The notes under the pieces: generated by a model | Database searches by the model: none | What the model saw: only the letters and a program-made list of their open reading frames with translations | Told to the model about the DNA's origin: nothing | Program-made: the position numbers and the translations under genes | NCBI RefSeq assembly: GCF_000143085.1 | Contig: NC_014315.1 | Location: 1,363,001 to 1,427,000 of the forward strand | Source of the DNA: Nitrosococcus watsonii C-113 | GTDB taxonomy: Bacteria; Pseudomonadota; Gammaproteobacteria; Nitrosococcales; Nitrosococcaceae | Direction of reading: 5' to 3' | DNA length: 64,000 nt | In this document: in pieces, positions 46,409 to 55,442 of the stretch | Layout of the letters: every line of letters starts with the position of its first letter | Numbering within the stretch: position 1 is the stretch's first letter

Positions 46409-46433
46409 TTACAAGGTGGTAGCAACCTTGTAA
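46409..46433 (+). terminator. terminator hairpin of the siderophore operon
   Basis: TTACAAGGT (46409-46417), loop GGTAGCA, ACCTTGTAA (46425-46433): a perfect nine-base-pair stem followed by the T-rich GTTGTATTTTATG. It lies 56 bases after the iucD-like stop. Confidence 0.5.
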
Positions 46434-46489
46434 GTTGTATTTTATGACACAATGAGCCTACCAAGGTCTCTACCCTACACCCAAAGACT

Positions 46490-47398
46490 ATGCCTGCTAT
46501 TCTAGGTGACAAACTGGTTGTTGCTATTTCTTCACGGGCCTTATTCGATCTGGACGAAAGCCATCGTGTATTTGAGGAACAAGGCACTGATTCCTATTGT
46601 AAATACCAGATTGAACAGGAAGATGTCATCTTGGAGCCAGGAGTGGCTTTTCCGCTAGTGTGTAAGCTGCTGGCTCTCAACCAGAGTCGCCCGAACCCGC
46701 CACGGGTGGAAGTGATACTGCTATCGAGAAACAATGCCGATACGGGTCTGCGTGTATTTAATTCCATTCAACATCATGAACTTGCGGTAACCCGGGCAGC
46801 CTTTACCTCCGGGGAAAGCCCCTATCGGTATGTTTCCGCATTTGGCGCCCATTTGTTCCTCTCCGCCGATCCGGAGGATGTTAAAAAGGCGCTGGAAGCG
46901 GGCGTAGCAGCGGCCACTATCGTGCGCTCAAAAGCGAGTCTCAATACTCACTCGTCTCAGCTACGGATTGCCTTTGATGGGGATGCGGTCCTATTTTCCG
47001 ATGATGCGGAGCGGGTTTTCAAGGAGCAGGGCTTGGCGGCCTTTCAAACGAGTGAGCAAACGTCGGCCCGGCAGCCTCTTCCGGGGGGACCCTTTCGCAA
47101 TTTCCTGGCAGTGCTACAGCGGATTCAAAGGGAATATCCACCGGAGGAATCACCCCTCCGGACCGCCCTCGTGACGGCTCGGGGAGCACCGGCCCATGAG
47201 CGGGTGATCCGCACCCTTCGGGCTTGGGATATTCGCATTGACGAGGCTTTATTCCTGGGCGGGTTGGATAAAGGAGACTTCTTGAAAGCTTTTGGTGCTG
47301 ATATTTTCTTTGATGATCAACAGGACCACTGTGAATCAGCCAGCCGTCATGTCACCACGGGCCATGTACCTCATGGAGTTTCCAATCAGGGCCGATAA
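46490..47398 (+). CDS. cytosolic 5'-nucleotidase family protein
   Basis: 302-residue protein of the 5'-nucleotidase family related to eukaryotic cN-I (PF06189 type). Visible family segments are LVVAISSRALFDLDESH near the start, VEVILLSRNNADTGLRVFN, the central RIAFDGDAVLFSDDAERVF with the HAD-type acidic DGD, and C-terminal FLGGLDKGDFLKAFGADIFFDDQ (landmarks only). It should dephosphorylate nucleoside monophosphates in the cytoplasm. Base composition returns to the chromosomal norm. It stands alone between the siderophore and restriction loci. Confidence 0.85.
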   Translation: MPAILGDKLVVAISSRALFDLDESHRVFEEQGTDSYCKYQIEQEDVILEPGVAFPLVCKLLALNQSRPNPPRVEVILLSRNNADTGLRVFNSIQHHELAVTRAAFTSGESPYRYVSAFGAHLFLSADPEDVKKALEAGVAAATIVRSKASLNTHSSQLRIAFDGDAVLFSDDAERVFKEQGLAAFQTSEQTSARQPLPGGPFRNFLAVLQRIQREYPPEESPLRTALVTARGAPAHERVIRTLRAWDIRIDEALFLGGLDKGDFLKAFGADIFFDDQQDHCESASRHVTTGHVPHGVSNQGR

Positions 47399-47421
47399 AT
47401 AGGCCAACATCATCTCCTTTG

Positions 47422-47447
47422 GGCGCGGATAAAAGCGGCGCCTTCTT
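47422..47447 (+). terminator. probable terminator after the nucleotidase gene
   Basis: GGCGC (47422-47426) pairs with GCGCC (47438-47442), followed by TTCTT. It lies 23 bases after the nucleotidase stop and close to the left edge of the restriction-modification locus. Confidence 0.4.
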
Positions 47448-47470
47448 TATCTCTTGTTAAAACGTCATTT

Positions 47471-49183
47471 ATGAACAACCCGGAACAGCAATTCCTCAAG
47501 GCGCTGGACGACAAACTCTGGAAAGCCGCCGACAAGCTCCGCGCCAACCTGGACGCCGCCAATTACAAGCATGTGGTGCTGGGCCTCATCTTCCTCAAGT
47601 ACGTCTCCGATGCCTTCGAGGAACGTCAGGAAGCCTTGCTGGAGCGGTTCAAGGATGAGAACGACGACATCTATTACTTGCCCCGGGAAGATTTCGACAG
47701 TGACGAGGACTACCAACAAGCCCTGCAGGAAGAGCTGGAAATACTGGATTACTACCGCGAGGCCAACGTCTTCTGGGTGCCCAAAGCTGCCCGCTGGAGC
47801 ACCCTGAAGGAAAAGGCCGTACTGCCCGTGGGCACCGTATTGTGGCAGGACGATACGGGTCACGATGTGAAGCTGCGCTCTGTCTCCTGGCTGATGGACA
47901 ACGCCTTGGAAGCCATCGAGAAGAGCAACGCCAAGCTCAAGGGCATTCTCAACCGCATCAGCCAGTACCAGTTGGAGAACGACAAGCTACTGGGCCTGAT
48001 CAACACCTTCTCCGACACCTCCTTCACCAAGCCCATGTTCGACGGCGAGCAGCTGGACCTCCACAGCAAGGACATCCTCGGCCATGTGTACGAATACTTT
48101 CTGGGCCAGTTCGCCCTGGCTGAAGGCAAGCAGGGTGGTCAGTATTACACCCCCAAAAGTATCGTCACCCTGATTGTGGCAATGCTCGAACCTTACTCCG
48201 GCCGGGTGTACGACCCGGCCATGGGCTCTGGCGGTTTCTTTGTCTCCAGCGACAAGTTCATCGAGGAACACGCCAAGGAGCACCACTACGACCCCAGCGA
48301 GCAGAAAAAACACATCTCCGTCTACGGCCAGGAATCCAACCCCACTACCTGGCGCCTGGCCGCCATGAACATGGCCATTCGCGGCATCGACTTCAACTTC
48401 GGCAAGAAAAACGCCGACACTTTTCTGGACGACCAGCACCCGGATCTGCGGGCCGATTTCGTCATGGCCAACCCGCCCTTTAACATGAAGGATTGGTGGA
48501 GCGAATCCCTGGCGGACGATGCCCGCTGGCAATACGGCACCCCGCCCAAGGGCAACGCCAACTTTGCCTGGATGCAGCACATGATTCACCATCTGGCGCC
48601 CACCGGCAGCATGGCCCTGTTGCTGGCCAACGGCTCCATGAGTTCCCACACCAACAACGAAGGCGGAATCCGCCAGCGCCTGGTGGAAGAAGACCTGGTG
48701 GAATGTATGGCCGCCTTGCCCGGCCAGTTGTTCACCAACACCCAAATCCCGGCCTGCATCTGGTTTTTGACCCGGGACAAAGCCAACGGCCTGGTGCGCA
48801 ATGAGAAGAAGCGCGACCGCCGGGAAGAATTTCTGTTCATTGACGCCCGTAACCTGGGCTTCATGCGGGATCGAGTGTTGCGGGACTTCACCGTTGATGA
48901 CATCGCCAAAATCGCCGACACCTTCCATGCCTGGCAGCGCGGCGAACATTACGAGGATGTCGCCGGCTTCTGCAAATCCGCCAGCCTGGACGAGATCAAG
49001 AAACATGATTTTGTGCTGACACCGGGGCGCTACGTAGGTGCCCGAGAGCAGGAAGACGATGGCGAGCCCTTTGCCGAGAAGATGGCGCGATTGACCGGGC
49101 AGCTACAGGAGCAGTTTGTCGAGAGTGAGCGGCTGGAGGCTGAAATCAAGCGGAATCTTGGGAGGTTGGGGTATGATCTCTGA
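47471..49183 (+). CDS. hsdM: type I restriction-modification methyltransferase subunit HsdM
   Basis: 570-residue N6-adenine methyltransferase: N-terminal HsdM_N domain (about 8-150; LRANLDAANYKHVVLGLIFLKY-like opening), AdoMet-binding motif VYDPAMGSGGFF and catalytic NPPF at 334-337. It methylates adenine in the sequence specified by HsdS and forms M2S or R2M2S complexes. The gene is GC-rich compared with its neighbours. No clear Shine-Dalgarno precedes ATG 47471. It overlaps hsdS by 11 bases. Confidence 0.95.
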   Translation: MNNPEQQFLKALDDKLWKAADKLRANLDAANYKHVVLGLIFLKYVSDAFEERQEALLERFKDENDDIYYLPREDFDSDEDYQQALQEELEILDYYREANVFWVPKAARWSTLKEKAVLPVGTVLWQDDTGHDVKLRSVSWLMDNALEAIEKSNAKLKGILNRISQYQLENDKLLGLINTFSDTSFTKPMFDGEQLDLHSKDILGHVYEYFLGQFALAEGKQGGQYYTPKSIVTLIVAMLEPYSGRVYDPAMGSGGFFVSSDKFIEEHAKEHHYDPSEQKKHISVYGQESNPTTWRLAAMNMAIRGIDFNFGKKNADTFLDDQHPDLRADFVMANPPFNMKDWWSESLADDARWQYGTPPKGNANFAWMQHMIHHLAPTGSMALLLANGSMSSHTNNEGGIRQRLVEEDLVECMAALPGQLFTNTQIPACIWFLTRDKANGLVRNEKKRDRREEFLFIDARNLGFMRDRVLRDFTVDDIAKIADTFHAWQRGEHYEDVAGFCKSASLDEIKKHDFVLTPGRYVGAREQEDDGEPFAEKMARLTGQLQEQFVESERLEAEIKRNLGRLGYDL

Positions 49184-50666
49184 TTTTCGCACGACAGTTT
49201 ATGGACAAGTGTCCAGCAAGCTCCAAGAAAAAAAACTTTCCGAACTTTGCGTGGGAAAAAGTGGCATACAAACTGGCCCATTCGGAAGTCAGCTCCACAA
49301 ATATGACTACGTTGAACAAGGTACACCGATCATCACTGTTGAGCACTTGGGTGACAACAGGATCGAGCATCTGAACACGCCTTATGTTTCTGATGCCGAC
49401 AGGCATAGGCTGAGCAAATATCAAATCAAAGAAGGTGATATCGTTTTCTCAAGAGTTGGCTCTGTTGACAGACGCGCCTTAGTTCGCAAACAAGAGGACG
49501 GGTGGCTTTTTTCGGGAAGATGTTTGCGGGTACGTGTAGAAAATGAACTGATCGACCCTGCCTATTTGTCATACTTCTTTGGCCTTGAAACCTTTAAGTC
49601 CTATATCCGAAGTATTGCCGTCGGCGCAACAATGCCTTCAATCAACACCAAGATATTGAGCGATCTCCCAATTTACTACTGTTCTGACTTAGAAGAGCAG
49701 AAAGAGATTGCCAAGCTTTTGTTGACACTCGACGACAAAATCCAATTGAACCACCAAATCAACCAAACCCTCGAACAAATGGCCCAGGCCATCTTCAAAA
49801 GCTGGTTTGTGGATTTCGAGCCGGTCAAAGCCAAAATCGCCGCACTGAAAGCTGGCGGCAGCGAGGAAGACGCCCTGCTCGCCGCCATGCAAGCCATTTC
49901 CGGCAAATCCTCGGAACAACTCACCCGCCTTCAGGCCGAGCAGCCCGAGCAATACGCCGAGCTCCGCGCCACCGCCGAGCCGTTTCCATCGGCTATGCAG
50001 GAAAGTGAGTTGGGGGAGATTCCGGAGGGGTGGGGCGTTGGAGCGCTTCAAGATCTCTGCTTGAAAGTTGAAAGCGGAGGCACCCCAAAACGCAATATTC
50101 CAGAGTACTGGGGCGGCGAGATTAAATGGCTGGCCTCTGGAGAAGTTCGAGATGTAATTGCTTTCGGTACAAAAGAAAAAATTACAAAAAGTGGACTAGA
50201 GAATAGTTCAGCAAAACTCTGGCCTAAGTACAGCACCGTGGTAGCAATGTATGGGGCAACCGCAGGGCAAGTCTGTCTCTTGGCCGACACAATGACCACG
50301 AATCAAGCATGTTGCGGCTTAATTCCAAAAGAGAACAACAAAGCATTCCTGTTCATTACCGCGAGAAACTCTGTTTCCTCATTAGCAGATAAAGCATCAG
50401 GCTCCGCGCAACAAAACCTAAATAAAGGCTTAGTATCAAGGCACGCCTCCTTGCTGCCACCAGAGAATGTTCTGTTAGCGTACGAATCTATTACGTTTCC
50501 GCTTATCCATGCTTGGATTCAAAACACACATGAATGCGTACAGCTAACCGAATTACGCGATAGTCTTCTCCCCAAACTCCTCTCCGGCGAACTTTCGATA
50601 TCGGATGCTGAATGCAGGGTATCCGAAATGGATGTCAGTGCTTGCACAGAGGACAGCCTGCTTTGA
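49173..50666 (+). CDS. hsdS: type I restriction-modification specificity subunit HsdS
   Basis: 497-residue specificity protein with two target recognition domains (about 15-180 and 285-455), each followed by a conserved helical spacer (LNHQINQTLEQMAQAIFKSWF near 195-215; a second at the C-terminus with LRDSLLPKLLSGEL). The recognition domains are AT-richer than the conserved parts, as often seen in swapped TRDs. The start is ATG 49173, seven bases after GGAGG and inside the end of hsdM. The DNA target cannot be predicted by eye. Confidence 0.93.
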   Translation: MISDFRTTVYGQVSSKLQEKKLSELCVGKSGIQTGPFGSQLHKYDYVEQGTPIITVEHLGDNRIEHLNTPYVSDADRHRLSKYQIKEGDIVFSRVGSVDRRALVRKQEDGWLFSGRCLRVRVENELIDPAYLSYFFGLETFKSYIRSIAVGATMPSINTKILSDLPIYYCSDLEEQKEIAKLLLTLDDKIQLNHQINQTLEQMAQAIFKSWFVDFEPVKAKIAALKAGGSEEDALLAAMQAISGKSSEQLTRLQAEQPEQYAELRATAEPFPSAMQESELGEIPEGWGVGALQDLCLKVESGGTPKRNIPEYWGGEIKWLASGEVRDVIAFGTKEKITKSGLENSSAKLWPKYSTVVAMYGATAGQVCLLADTMTTNQACCGLIPKENNKAFLFITARNSVSSLADKASGSAQQNLNKGLVSRHASLLPPENVLLAYESITFPLIHAWIQNTHECVQLTELRDSLLPKLLSGELSISDAECRVSEMDVSACTEDSLL

Positions 50667-50757
50667 CTGGCCCCTGAGCCGCTAACATAAATCGGCTCAC
50701 AAGAAAACTGGATAAGGTAATCCACACAAGCACATTCAAGGAGGAAAGAAATAACTT

Positions 50758-51756
50758 ATGGCGCATCAACAAATACAGATTTTCACCTCAAACGATGGCA
50801 AGGCCCAGCTGGAAGTGGCGCTGGAGCAGGGAACGGTGTGGCTCAGCCTGGACCAGATGACCGGGCTATTTGATCGGGATAAATCGGTTATTTCCCGCCA
50901 TATTCGCAATGTCTTCAAAGAGGGCGAGTTGGAGCGGGAGTCAGTTGTTGCAAAAAATGCAACAACTGCCGCCGACGGCAAAACCTACGAGGTCGACTAT
51001 TACAATCTCGATGTCATCATCTCCGTCGGCTATCGCGTCAAGTCTCAGCGTGGCGTCCAGTTCCGCCAATGGGCCACCCAGGTTCTCAAGGATCACCTGG
51101 TACAGGGCTATACCCTTAACCAGCGTCGCCTGACTGAGCGGGGTATCGAGTTCGAGCAAGCCGTTGACCTGCTCAGCCGCACGCTCACCCACCAGGGACT
51201 GGTGTCTAATGAAGGCGAAGCCGTTACCCGGGTGATCAGCGAGTATGCCCGCTCCTGGAGCCTGTTACAGGGCTACGATGAGCAGCAGTTGGCCGAGGTT
51301 GGCATCAAGCAACCGGACATGCAGCCGTTAGAACTGGACGAAGCGCTCAAAGCCATTGGCGAGCTCAAACAGACCCTGATGGCCAAGGGCGAGGCCACGG
51401 AGCTGTTTGGTCAGTTGCGGAGTAACGGCCTGGCTTCCGCCCTGGCCACCATTGAGCAGGGTTTCGGGGGTGAGCTGTTTTATCCGAACATCGCCGCCCG
51501 TGCCGCTCATCTCCTCTATTTCGTCATCAAGAATCACCCCTTGGCTGACGGCAACAAACGCTGCGGCTCGTTTCTGTTTTTGTGGTACCTGCGCCGTAAC
51601 GCCGCGTTGCTGGCACGGTCGGTGGAACAACTGATTAATGACAACACCCTGGTGGCCTTGGCCCTGCTGGTGGCGGAAAGCCTGCCGGATCAGAAAACCC
51701 TGATGATCCGGCTGATTGAGCATTTCATTCTGCTGCGCGAGTCTGCCCAGGGATAG
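50758..51756 (+). CDS. RhuM-Fic fusion protein within the RM operon
   Basis: 332-residue two-domain protein. The N-terminal about 120 residues match the RhuM/virulence-protein domain (VWLSLDQMTGLFDRDKSVIS; SVGYRVKSQRGVQFRQWA). The C-terminal half is a Fic domain with HPLADGNKR at 260-268, keeping the catalytic His and the phosphate-binding GNKR. Fic enzymes usually transfer AMP to proteins. It lies between hsdS (91 bases) and hsdR (nine bases), a placement seen in other type I loci. A regulatory or abortive-infection role is plausible but unproven. AGGAGG occurs 14 to 19 bases before the ATG. Confidence 0.9.
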   Translation: MAHQQIQIFTSNDGKAQLEVALEQGTVWLSLDQMTGLFDRDKSVISRHIRNVFKEGELERESVVAKNATTAADGKTYEVDYYNLDVIISVGYRVKSQRGVQFRQWATQVLKDHLVQGYTLNQRRLTERGIEFEQAVDLLSRTLTHQGLVSNEGEAVTRVISEYARSWSLLQGYDEQQLAEVGIKQPDMQPLELDEALKAIGELKQTLMAKGEATELFGQLRSNGLASALATIEQGFGGELFYPNIAARAAHLLYFVIKNHPLADGNKRCGSFLFLWYLRRNAALLARSVEQLINDNTLVALALLVAESLPDQKTLMIRLIEHFILLRESAQG

Positions 51757-51765
51757 GAAGGATGT

Positions 51766-54700
51766 ATGACCGAAGAGCAACTGGAACAACAATGCTTGCA
51801 ATGGTTCGCCGAAGGCGGCTGGGAGATCGCCCATGGACCGGATCTGGCGCCGGATGGCGAGGCCCCGGAACGGGCCGATTACCGGCAGGTGTTGTTGCTG
51901 GCGGATCTTGAGGCGGCCATAAAGCGCATCAATCCTCACCTGTCCCAGAGCGCCGTTGAGCAGGCTATCGCCGTGGTGCGCAAGCCGGAAAGCCTGGATG
52001 TGGTGATCAGCAATCGGGTCTTCCACCGCCTGCTGCTGAATGGCGTACCCGTTGAGTACAAGCACGACGACAAGCTGGTTCACGACCGGGCATTGCTGGT
52101 GGATTTCAGAGATCTCACCGCCAACCGCTTCCGGGCCATTAATCAGTTCACCCTCGCAGGCTCCCGGCAACTGCGCCGGCCGGATGTGATCTGCTTTATC
52201 AACGGCTTACCTCTGGCCGTGCTGGAGCTGAAAAGCCCCGGCGCCGAGAACGCGAACATCTGGGATGCCTACCACCAGATCCAGACCTACAAGGACGAAA
52301 TCCCCGACCTATTCGCCTATAACGAGGCAGCCATCATCAGTGACGGCTATGGGGCCCGGGTAGGCTCTCTCACCGCCAGCCAGGAGCGCTACATGCCCTG
52401 GCGCACAATCAAGCACGAGGACGACAAGCCCCTGCTGGAGTGGCAGTTAGAAACCATGGTGCGGGGCTTTTTCGACCGGGAACTGTTCCTGGATTACCTT
52501 CGCTACTTCGTGATCTTCGAGGCCGACTCGGACAAGCTGATTAAGAAGATTGCCGGCTACCATCAGTTCCATGGGGTGCGCGAAGCGGTAAAGGCCACGG
52601 TGATTGCCGCCCAAGCGCCGGAGCAAGGTTACTGGGCCAAAGAAAAACGCGCTACCTACGGCGATGAGGTGCAGCCAGGGAGCAAAAAGGCCGGGGTAGT
52701 GTGGCATACCCAGGGCTCTGGTAAGAGCCTTTCCATGTGCTGTTACGCCGGCAAGTTGCTGCAACAGCCCGGGATGAACAACCCCACCCTGATGGTGGTG
52801 ACCGATCGCAACGATCTGGACGGCCAACTGTTCGCCACCTTTAGCGCCGCCCGGGAATTGCTTAAACAGGAGCCGGTACAAGCCGATGACCGGGATACCC
52901 TGCGGCGGTTGCTGTCGGAACGGGAATCCGGCGGGATCATCTTCACCACGGTGCAGAAGTTCGCCCTGCTGAATGATGAGACCGGCCACCCGGTGCTGAA
53001 TGACCGCCACAACATCGTGGTGATCTCCGATGAAGCCCACCGCAGCCAGTATGGCCTGAAAGCTACCCTCAAGCGAGACGGCAGCTACACGTTCGGTTAT
53101 GCCCGCCACCTGCGCGATGCCCTGCCCAATGCCTCGTTCATTGGCTTCACCGGCACCCCCATTGAGCGCGAAGACAGGGACACCCGCGCCGTGTTCGGTG
53201 ATTACGTCTCCATCTACGACATCCAGGATGCCGTGGACGATGGCGCGACGGTACCCATCTTCTATGAATCCCGCTTGGCCAAGCTGGACCTCAACCGGGA
53301 CCTGATCGGGGAACTGTCCGAGCAGGTAGAGGAAATGGTTGAAGACGATGAAGACGTGGGCAGCCGCGAGAAAACCAAGGGCGAGTGGAGCCGCCTGGAG
53401 AAACTGGTAGGTGCTGGCCCGCGTCTGAAGCAGGTGGCGGAAGACCTGGTCAGCCACTTTGAAACCCGCTCCCGTACCCTCAGCGGTAAAGCCATGATTG
53501 TGGCTATGAGCCGGGAGATTTGCGTGCATCTGTATAACGAGATAGTCGCCCTGCGCCCGGCATGGCACGACGATGATCCGGAGAAAGGCGCCATCAAGGT
53601 TGTGATGACTGGCTCCGCCTCGGATCGGGCCTTGCTGCAACCCCATATCTATAACAAGCAGACCAAAAAGCGGTTCGAGAAGCGCTTCAAGGACAGCAAC
53701 GATTCGCTCAAGCTGGTGATCGTGCGGGATATGTGGCTGACCGGGTTCGACGCGCCTTGTTGCCACACCATGTACGTGGACAAGCCCATGAAGGGCCATA
53801 ATTTGATGCAGGCCATTGCCCGGGTCAACCGGGTGTTCAAGGACAAGCCCGGTGGGCTGGTGGTGGACTACATCGGCATTGCCAACGAACTCAAGCAGGC
53901 CCTGAAAACCTACACTGATGCCAAGGGCAAGGGTTCCCCCACTCACAGCGCGGAAGAAGCCTACGCCATTTTGCTGGAGAAGCTGGCCATCATCCACGGC
54001 CTGTTCGCACCTGGCCCGCAAGGCCAGGGCTTCAACTACAACGGTTTCGAAACCGGGCCCCACAAGTTGCTGGTGCCTACCGCCAACTATGTGCTCAGTC
54101 TGGAAGATGGCAAGAAGCGTTTCTTGGATACCGTGCTGGCCATGAACAAAGCGTTCTCCCTCTGCGCTACCCTGGACGAAGCCCAGGCCCTGCAGAAGGA
54201 GGTGGCGTTTTGGTCGCAGGTGAAAATCGCCATCACCAAGTTCACCAGCGTGGACAAAAAGCTCACCGAGGAAGACAAGAACACTGCCTTGAAGCAGATT
54301 CTGGACAACGCCCTGGTGGCCGAAGGCGTGACCGATGTGTTTGCCCTGTGCGGCCTGGACAGGCCCAACATCGGCCTACTCTCGGACGAATTCCTGGAAG
54401 ACGTGCGGCAAATGCCCTATAAGAATTTCGCCGTGGAGCTGCTGGAAAAACTGCTCAAGGACAACATCAAGGCTAGAACCCGCAGCAACGTGGTGCAGGA
54501 GAAGAAATACGCCGACCGCCTGCAAGCAACCCTGCGCCAGTACAACAACCGGGGCATTGAGACGGCACAGGTGATGGAAGAGCTGATTGCCATGGCCAAG
54601 CAATTCCAGGCGGAACTGGAGCGCGACGAAGCCCTGGGCCTGAACCTGGATGAAGTAGCCTTCTACGATGCCCTGGCCAATAATGAAAGTGCGGTGCGAG

Positions 54701-54924
54701 AGTTGGGTGATGAGACGCTGAAGAAAATCGCCGTGGAAATCACCGACAAGCTGCGCAAATCCACTACCGTCGACTGGCAGGTGCGGGAAAGCGTGCGGGC
54801 CAAGCTGCGGATTTTGGTGCGCCGAACGTTACAACGGTACCAATATCCGCCGGACAAGGCTCCGGAGGCGGTCGAACTTATTTTGCAGCAGGCCGAGGTA
54901 CTATCGGATGAGTGGACAAAATAA
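51766..54924 (+). CDS. hsdR: type I restriction subunit HsdR
   Basis: 1052-residue endonuclease/translocase: N-terminal PD-(D/E)xK nuclease domain with [10 protein letters not shown] (Glu154, Lys156), SF2 motor with Walker A TQGSGKS (Lys320), DEAHRSQYG (Asp422) and TGTPIERED, second RecA lobe with [15 protein letters not shown], and helical C-terminal domain. It cleaves unmethylated DNA after ATP-driven translocation with HsdM and HsdS. Complete and apparently intact. It ends ten bases before the first trace of a GMC-oxidoreductase pseudogene. Confidence 0.95.
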   Translation: MTEEQLEQQCLQWFAEGGWEIAHGPDLAPDGEAPERADYRQVLLLADLEAAIKRINPHLSQSAVEQAIAVVRKPESLDVVISNRVFHRLLLNGVPVEYKHDDKLVHDRALLVDFRDLTANRFRAINQFTLAGSRQLRRPDVICFINGLPLAVLELKSPGAENANIWDAYHQIQTYKDEIPDLFAYNEAAIISDGYGARVGSLTASQERYMPWRTIKHEDDKPLLEWQLETMVRGFFDRELFLDYLRYFVIFEADSDKLIKKIAGYHQFHGVREAVKATVIAAQAPEQGYWAKEKRATYGDEVQPGSKKAGVVWHTQGSGKSLSMCCYAGKLLQQPGMNNPTLMVVTDRNDLDGQLFATFSAARELLKQEPVQADDRDTLRRLLSERESGGIIFTTVQKFALLNDETGHPVLNDRHNIVVISDEAHRSQYGLKATLKRDGSYTFGYARHLRDALPNASFIGFTGTPIEREDRDTRAVFGDYVSIYDIQDAVDDGATVPIFYESRLAKLDLNRDLIGELSEQVEEMVEDDEDVGSREKTKGEWSRLEKLVGAGPRLKQVAEDLVSHFETRSRTLSGKAMIVAMSREICVHLYNEIVALRPAWHDDDPEKGAIKVVMTGSASDRALLQPHIYNKQTKKRFEKRFKDSNDSLKLVIVRDMWLTGFDAPCCHTMYVDKPMKGHNLMQAIARVNRVFKDKPGGLVVDYIGIANELKQALKTYTDAKGKGSPTHSAEEAYAILLEKLAIIHGLFAPGPQGQGFNYNGFETGPHKLLVPTANYVLSLEDGKKRFLDTVLAMNKAFSLCATLDEAQALQKEVAFWSQVKIAITKFTSVDKKLTEEDKNTALKQILDNALVAEGVTDVFALCGLDRPNIGLLSDEFLEDVRQMPYKNFAVELLEKLLKDNIKARTRSNVVQEKKYADRLQATLRQYNNRGIETAQVMEELIAMAKQFQAELERDEALGLNLDEVAFYDALANNESAVRELGDETLKKIAVEITDKLRKSTTVDWQVRESVRAKLRILVRRTLQRYQYPPDKAPEAVELILQQAEVLSDEWTK

Positions 54925-54934
54925 TTCGCTTGAA

Positions 54935-55324
54935 TCAGTGCTGGTAGGCAGCGGCTTCGGGGGCTATCTACTCCCAATCTATTAGGCGGTGATATTTCTC
55001 ACTGGAGTAGTGTGATTTTATGCCTAGCCCTAGATCAGGGTAAGGGTACGCTTACCTTTAACCGGTGTGGCTATGTACAGGTGAATTGGCCTTACTGGCG
55101 GAATAGCTTTCTTTGTACCGGGCTATTTTGAGGCGGGCCGACTGGCGGATGGTCTTGCGGAGGGAGTTATCAACGCCCAACCAGCGAAATTCGGACAGGT
55201 TTTCGGCTAGCAAGGATTATACGTGGCTGATGGTTCTATTGTGCCTACCGCCGTTGGCGCTAACCCCGTTGCGATACTGTCTGCGCTAGCAGGGCGGGTG
55301 GCGGAAGGAATAACGGGTATGTAG
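54935..55324 (+). pseudogene. collapsed GMC-family oxidoreductase pseudogene
   Basis: Three fragments in order resemble a GMC/cholesterol-oxidase-like flavoenzyme. An FAD-loop opening SVLVGSGFGG is at 54935-54964. A later segment DQGKGTLTFNRCGYVQVNWP is at 55033-55092 in another frame. The C-terminal signature GLYVADGSIVPTAVGANP, then ILSALAGRVAEGI, is at 55214-55324, with an in-frame TAG at 55208 just before it. A functional enzyme needs about 500 residues, so most of the centre is deleted and there is at least one frameshift and one stop. It sits between hsdR and the metallophosphoesterase/cytochrome cluster. Confidence 0.75.
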
Positions 55325-55442
55325 CCTGATTCTAGTCTATAAAATATGTATCACGCCTTTTTTCCTCTGGGTAAAGGGAATATGGCCAGAATAGGAGTGT
55401 TAAGGACAACTCTTTGCTCATCATAAAGGCGGGGAGGTGTTT

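Noticed and set aside
47987-49006. 339-codon minus-strand frame inside hsdM
   Set aside because: Same cause: high GC on the third position of hsdM creates a long antisense frame without RBS or similarity.
51328-52170. 280-codon minus-strand frame across the RhuM-Fic and hsdR junction
   Set aside because: Overlaps two well-supported plus-strand genes; no domain recognised.
52447-54063. 538-codon open frame on the minus strand inside hsdR
   Set aside because: It is a GC-driven shadow of hsdR, whose plus-strand frame carries all helicase motifs; the antisense product shows no domain.
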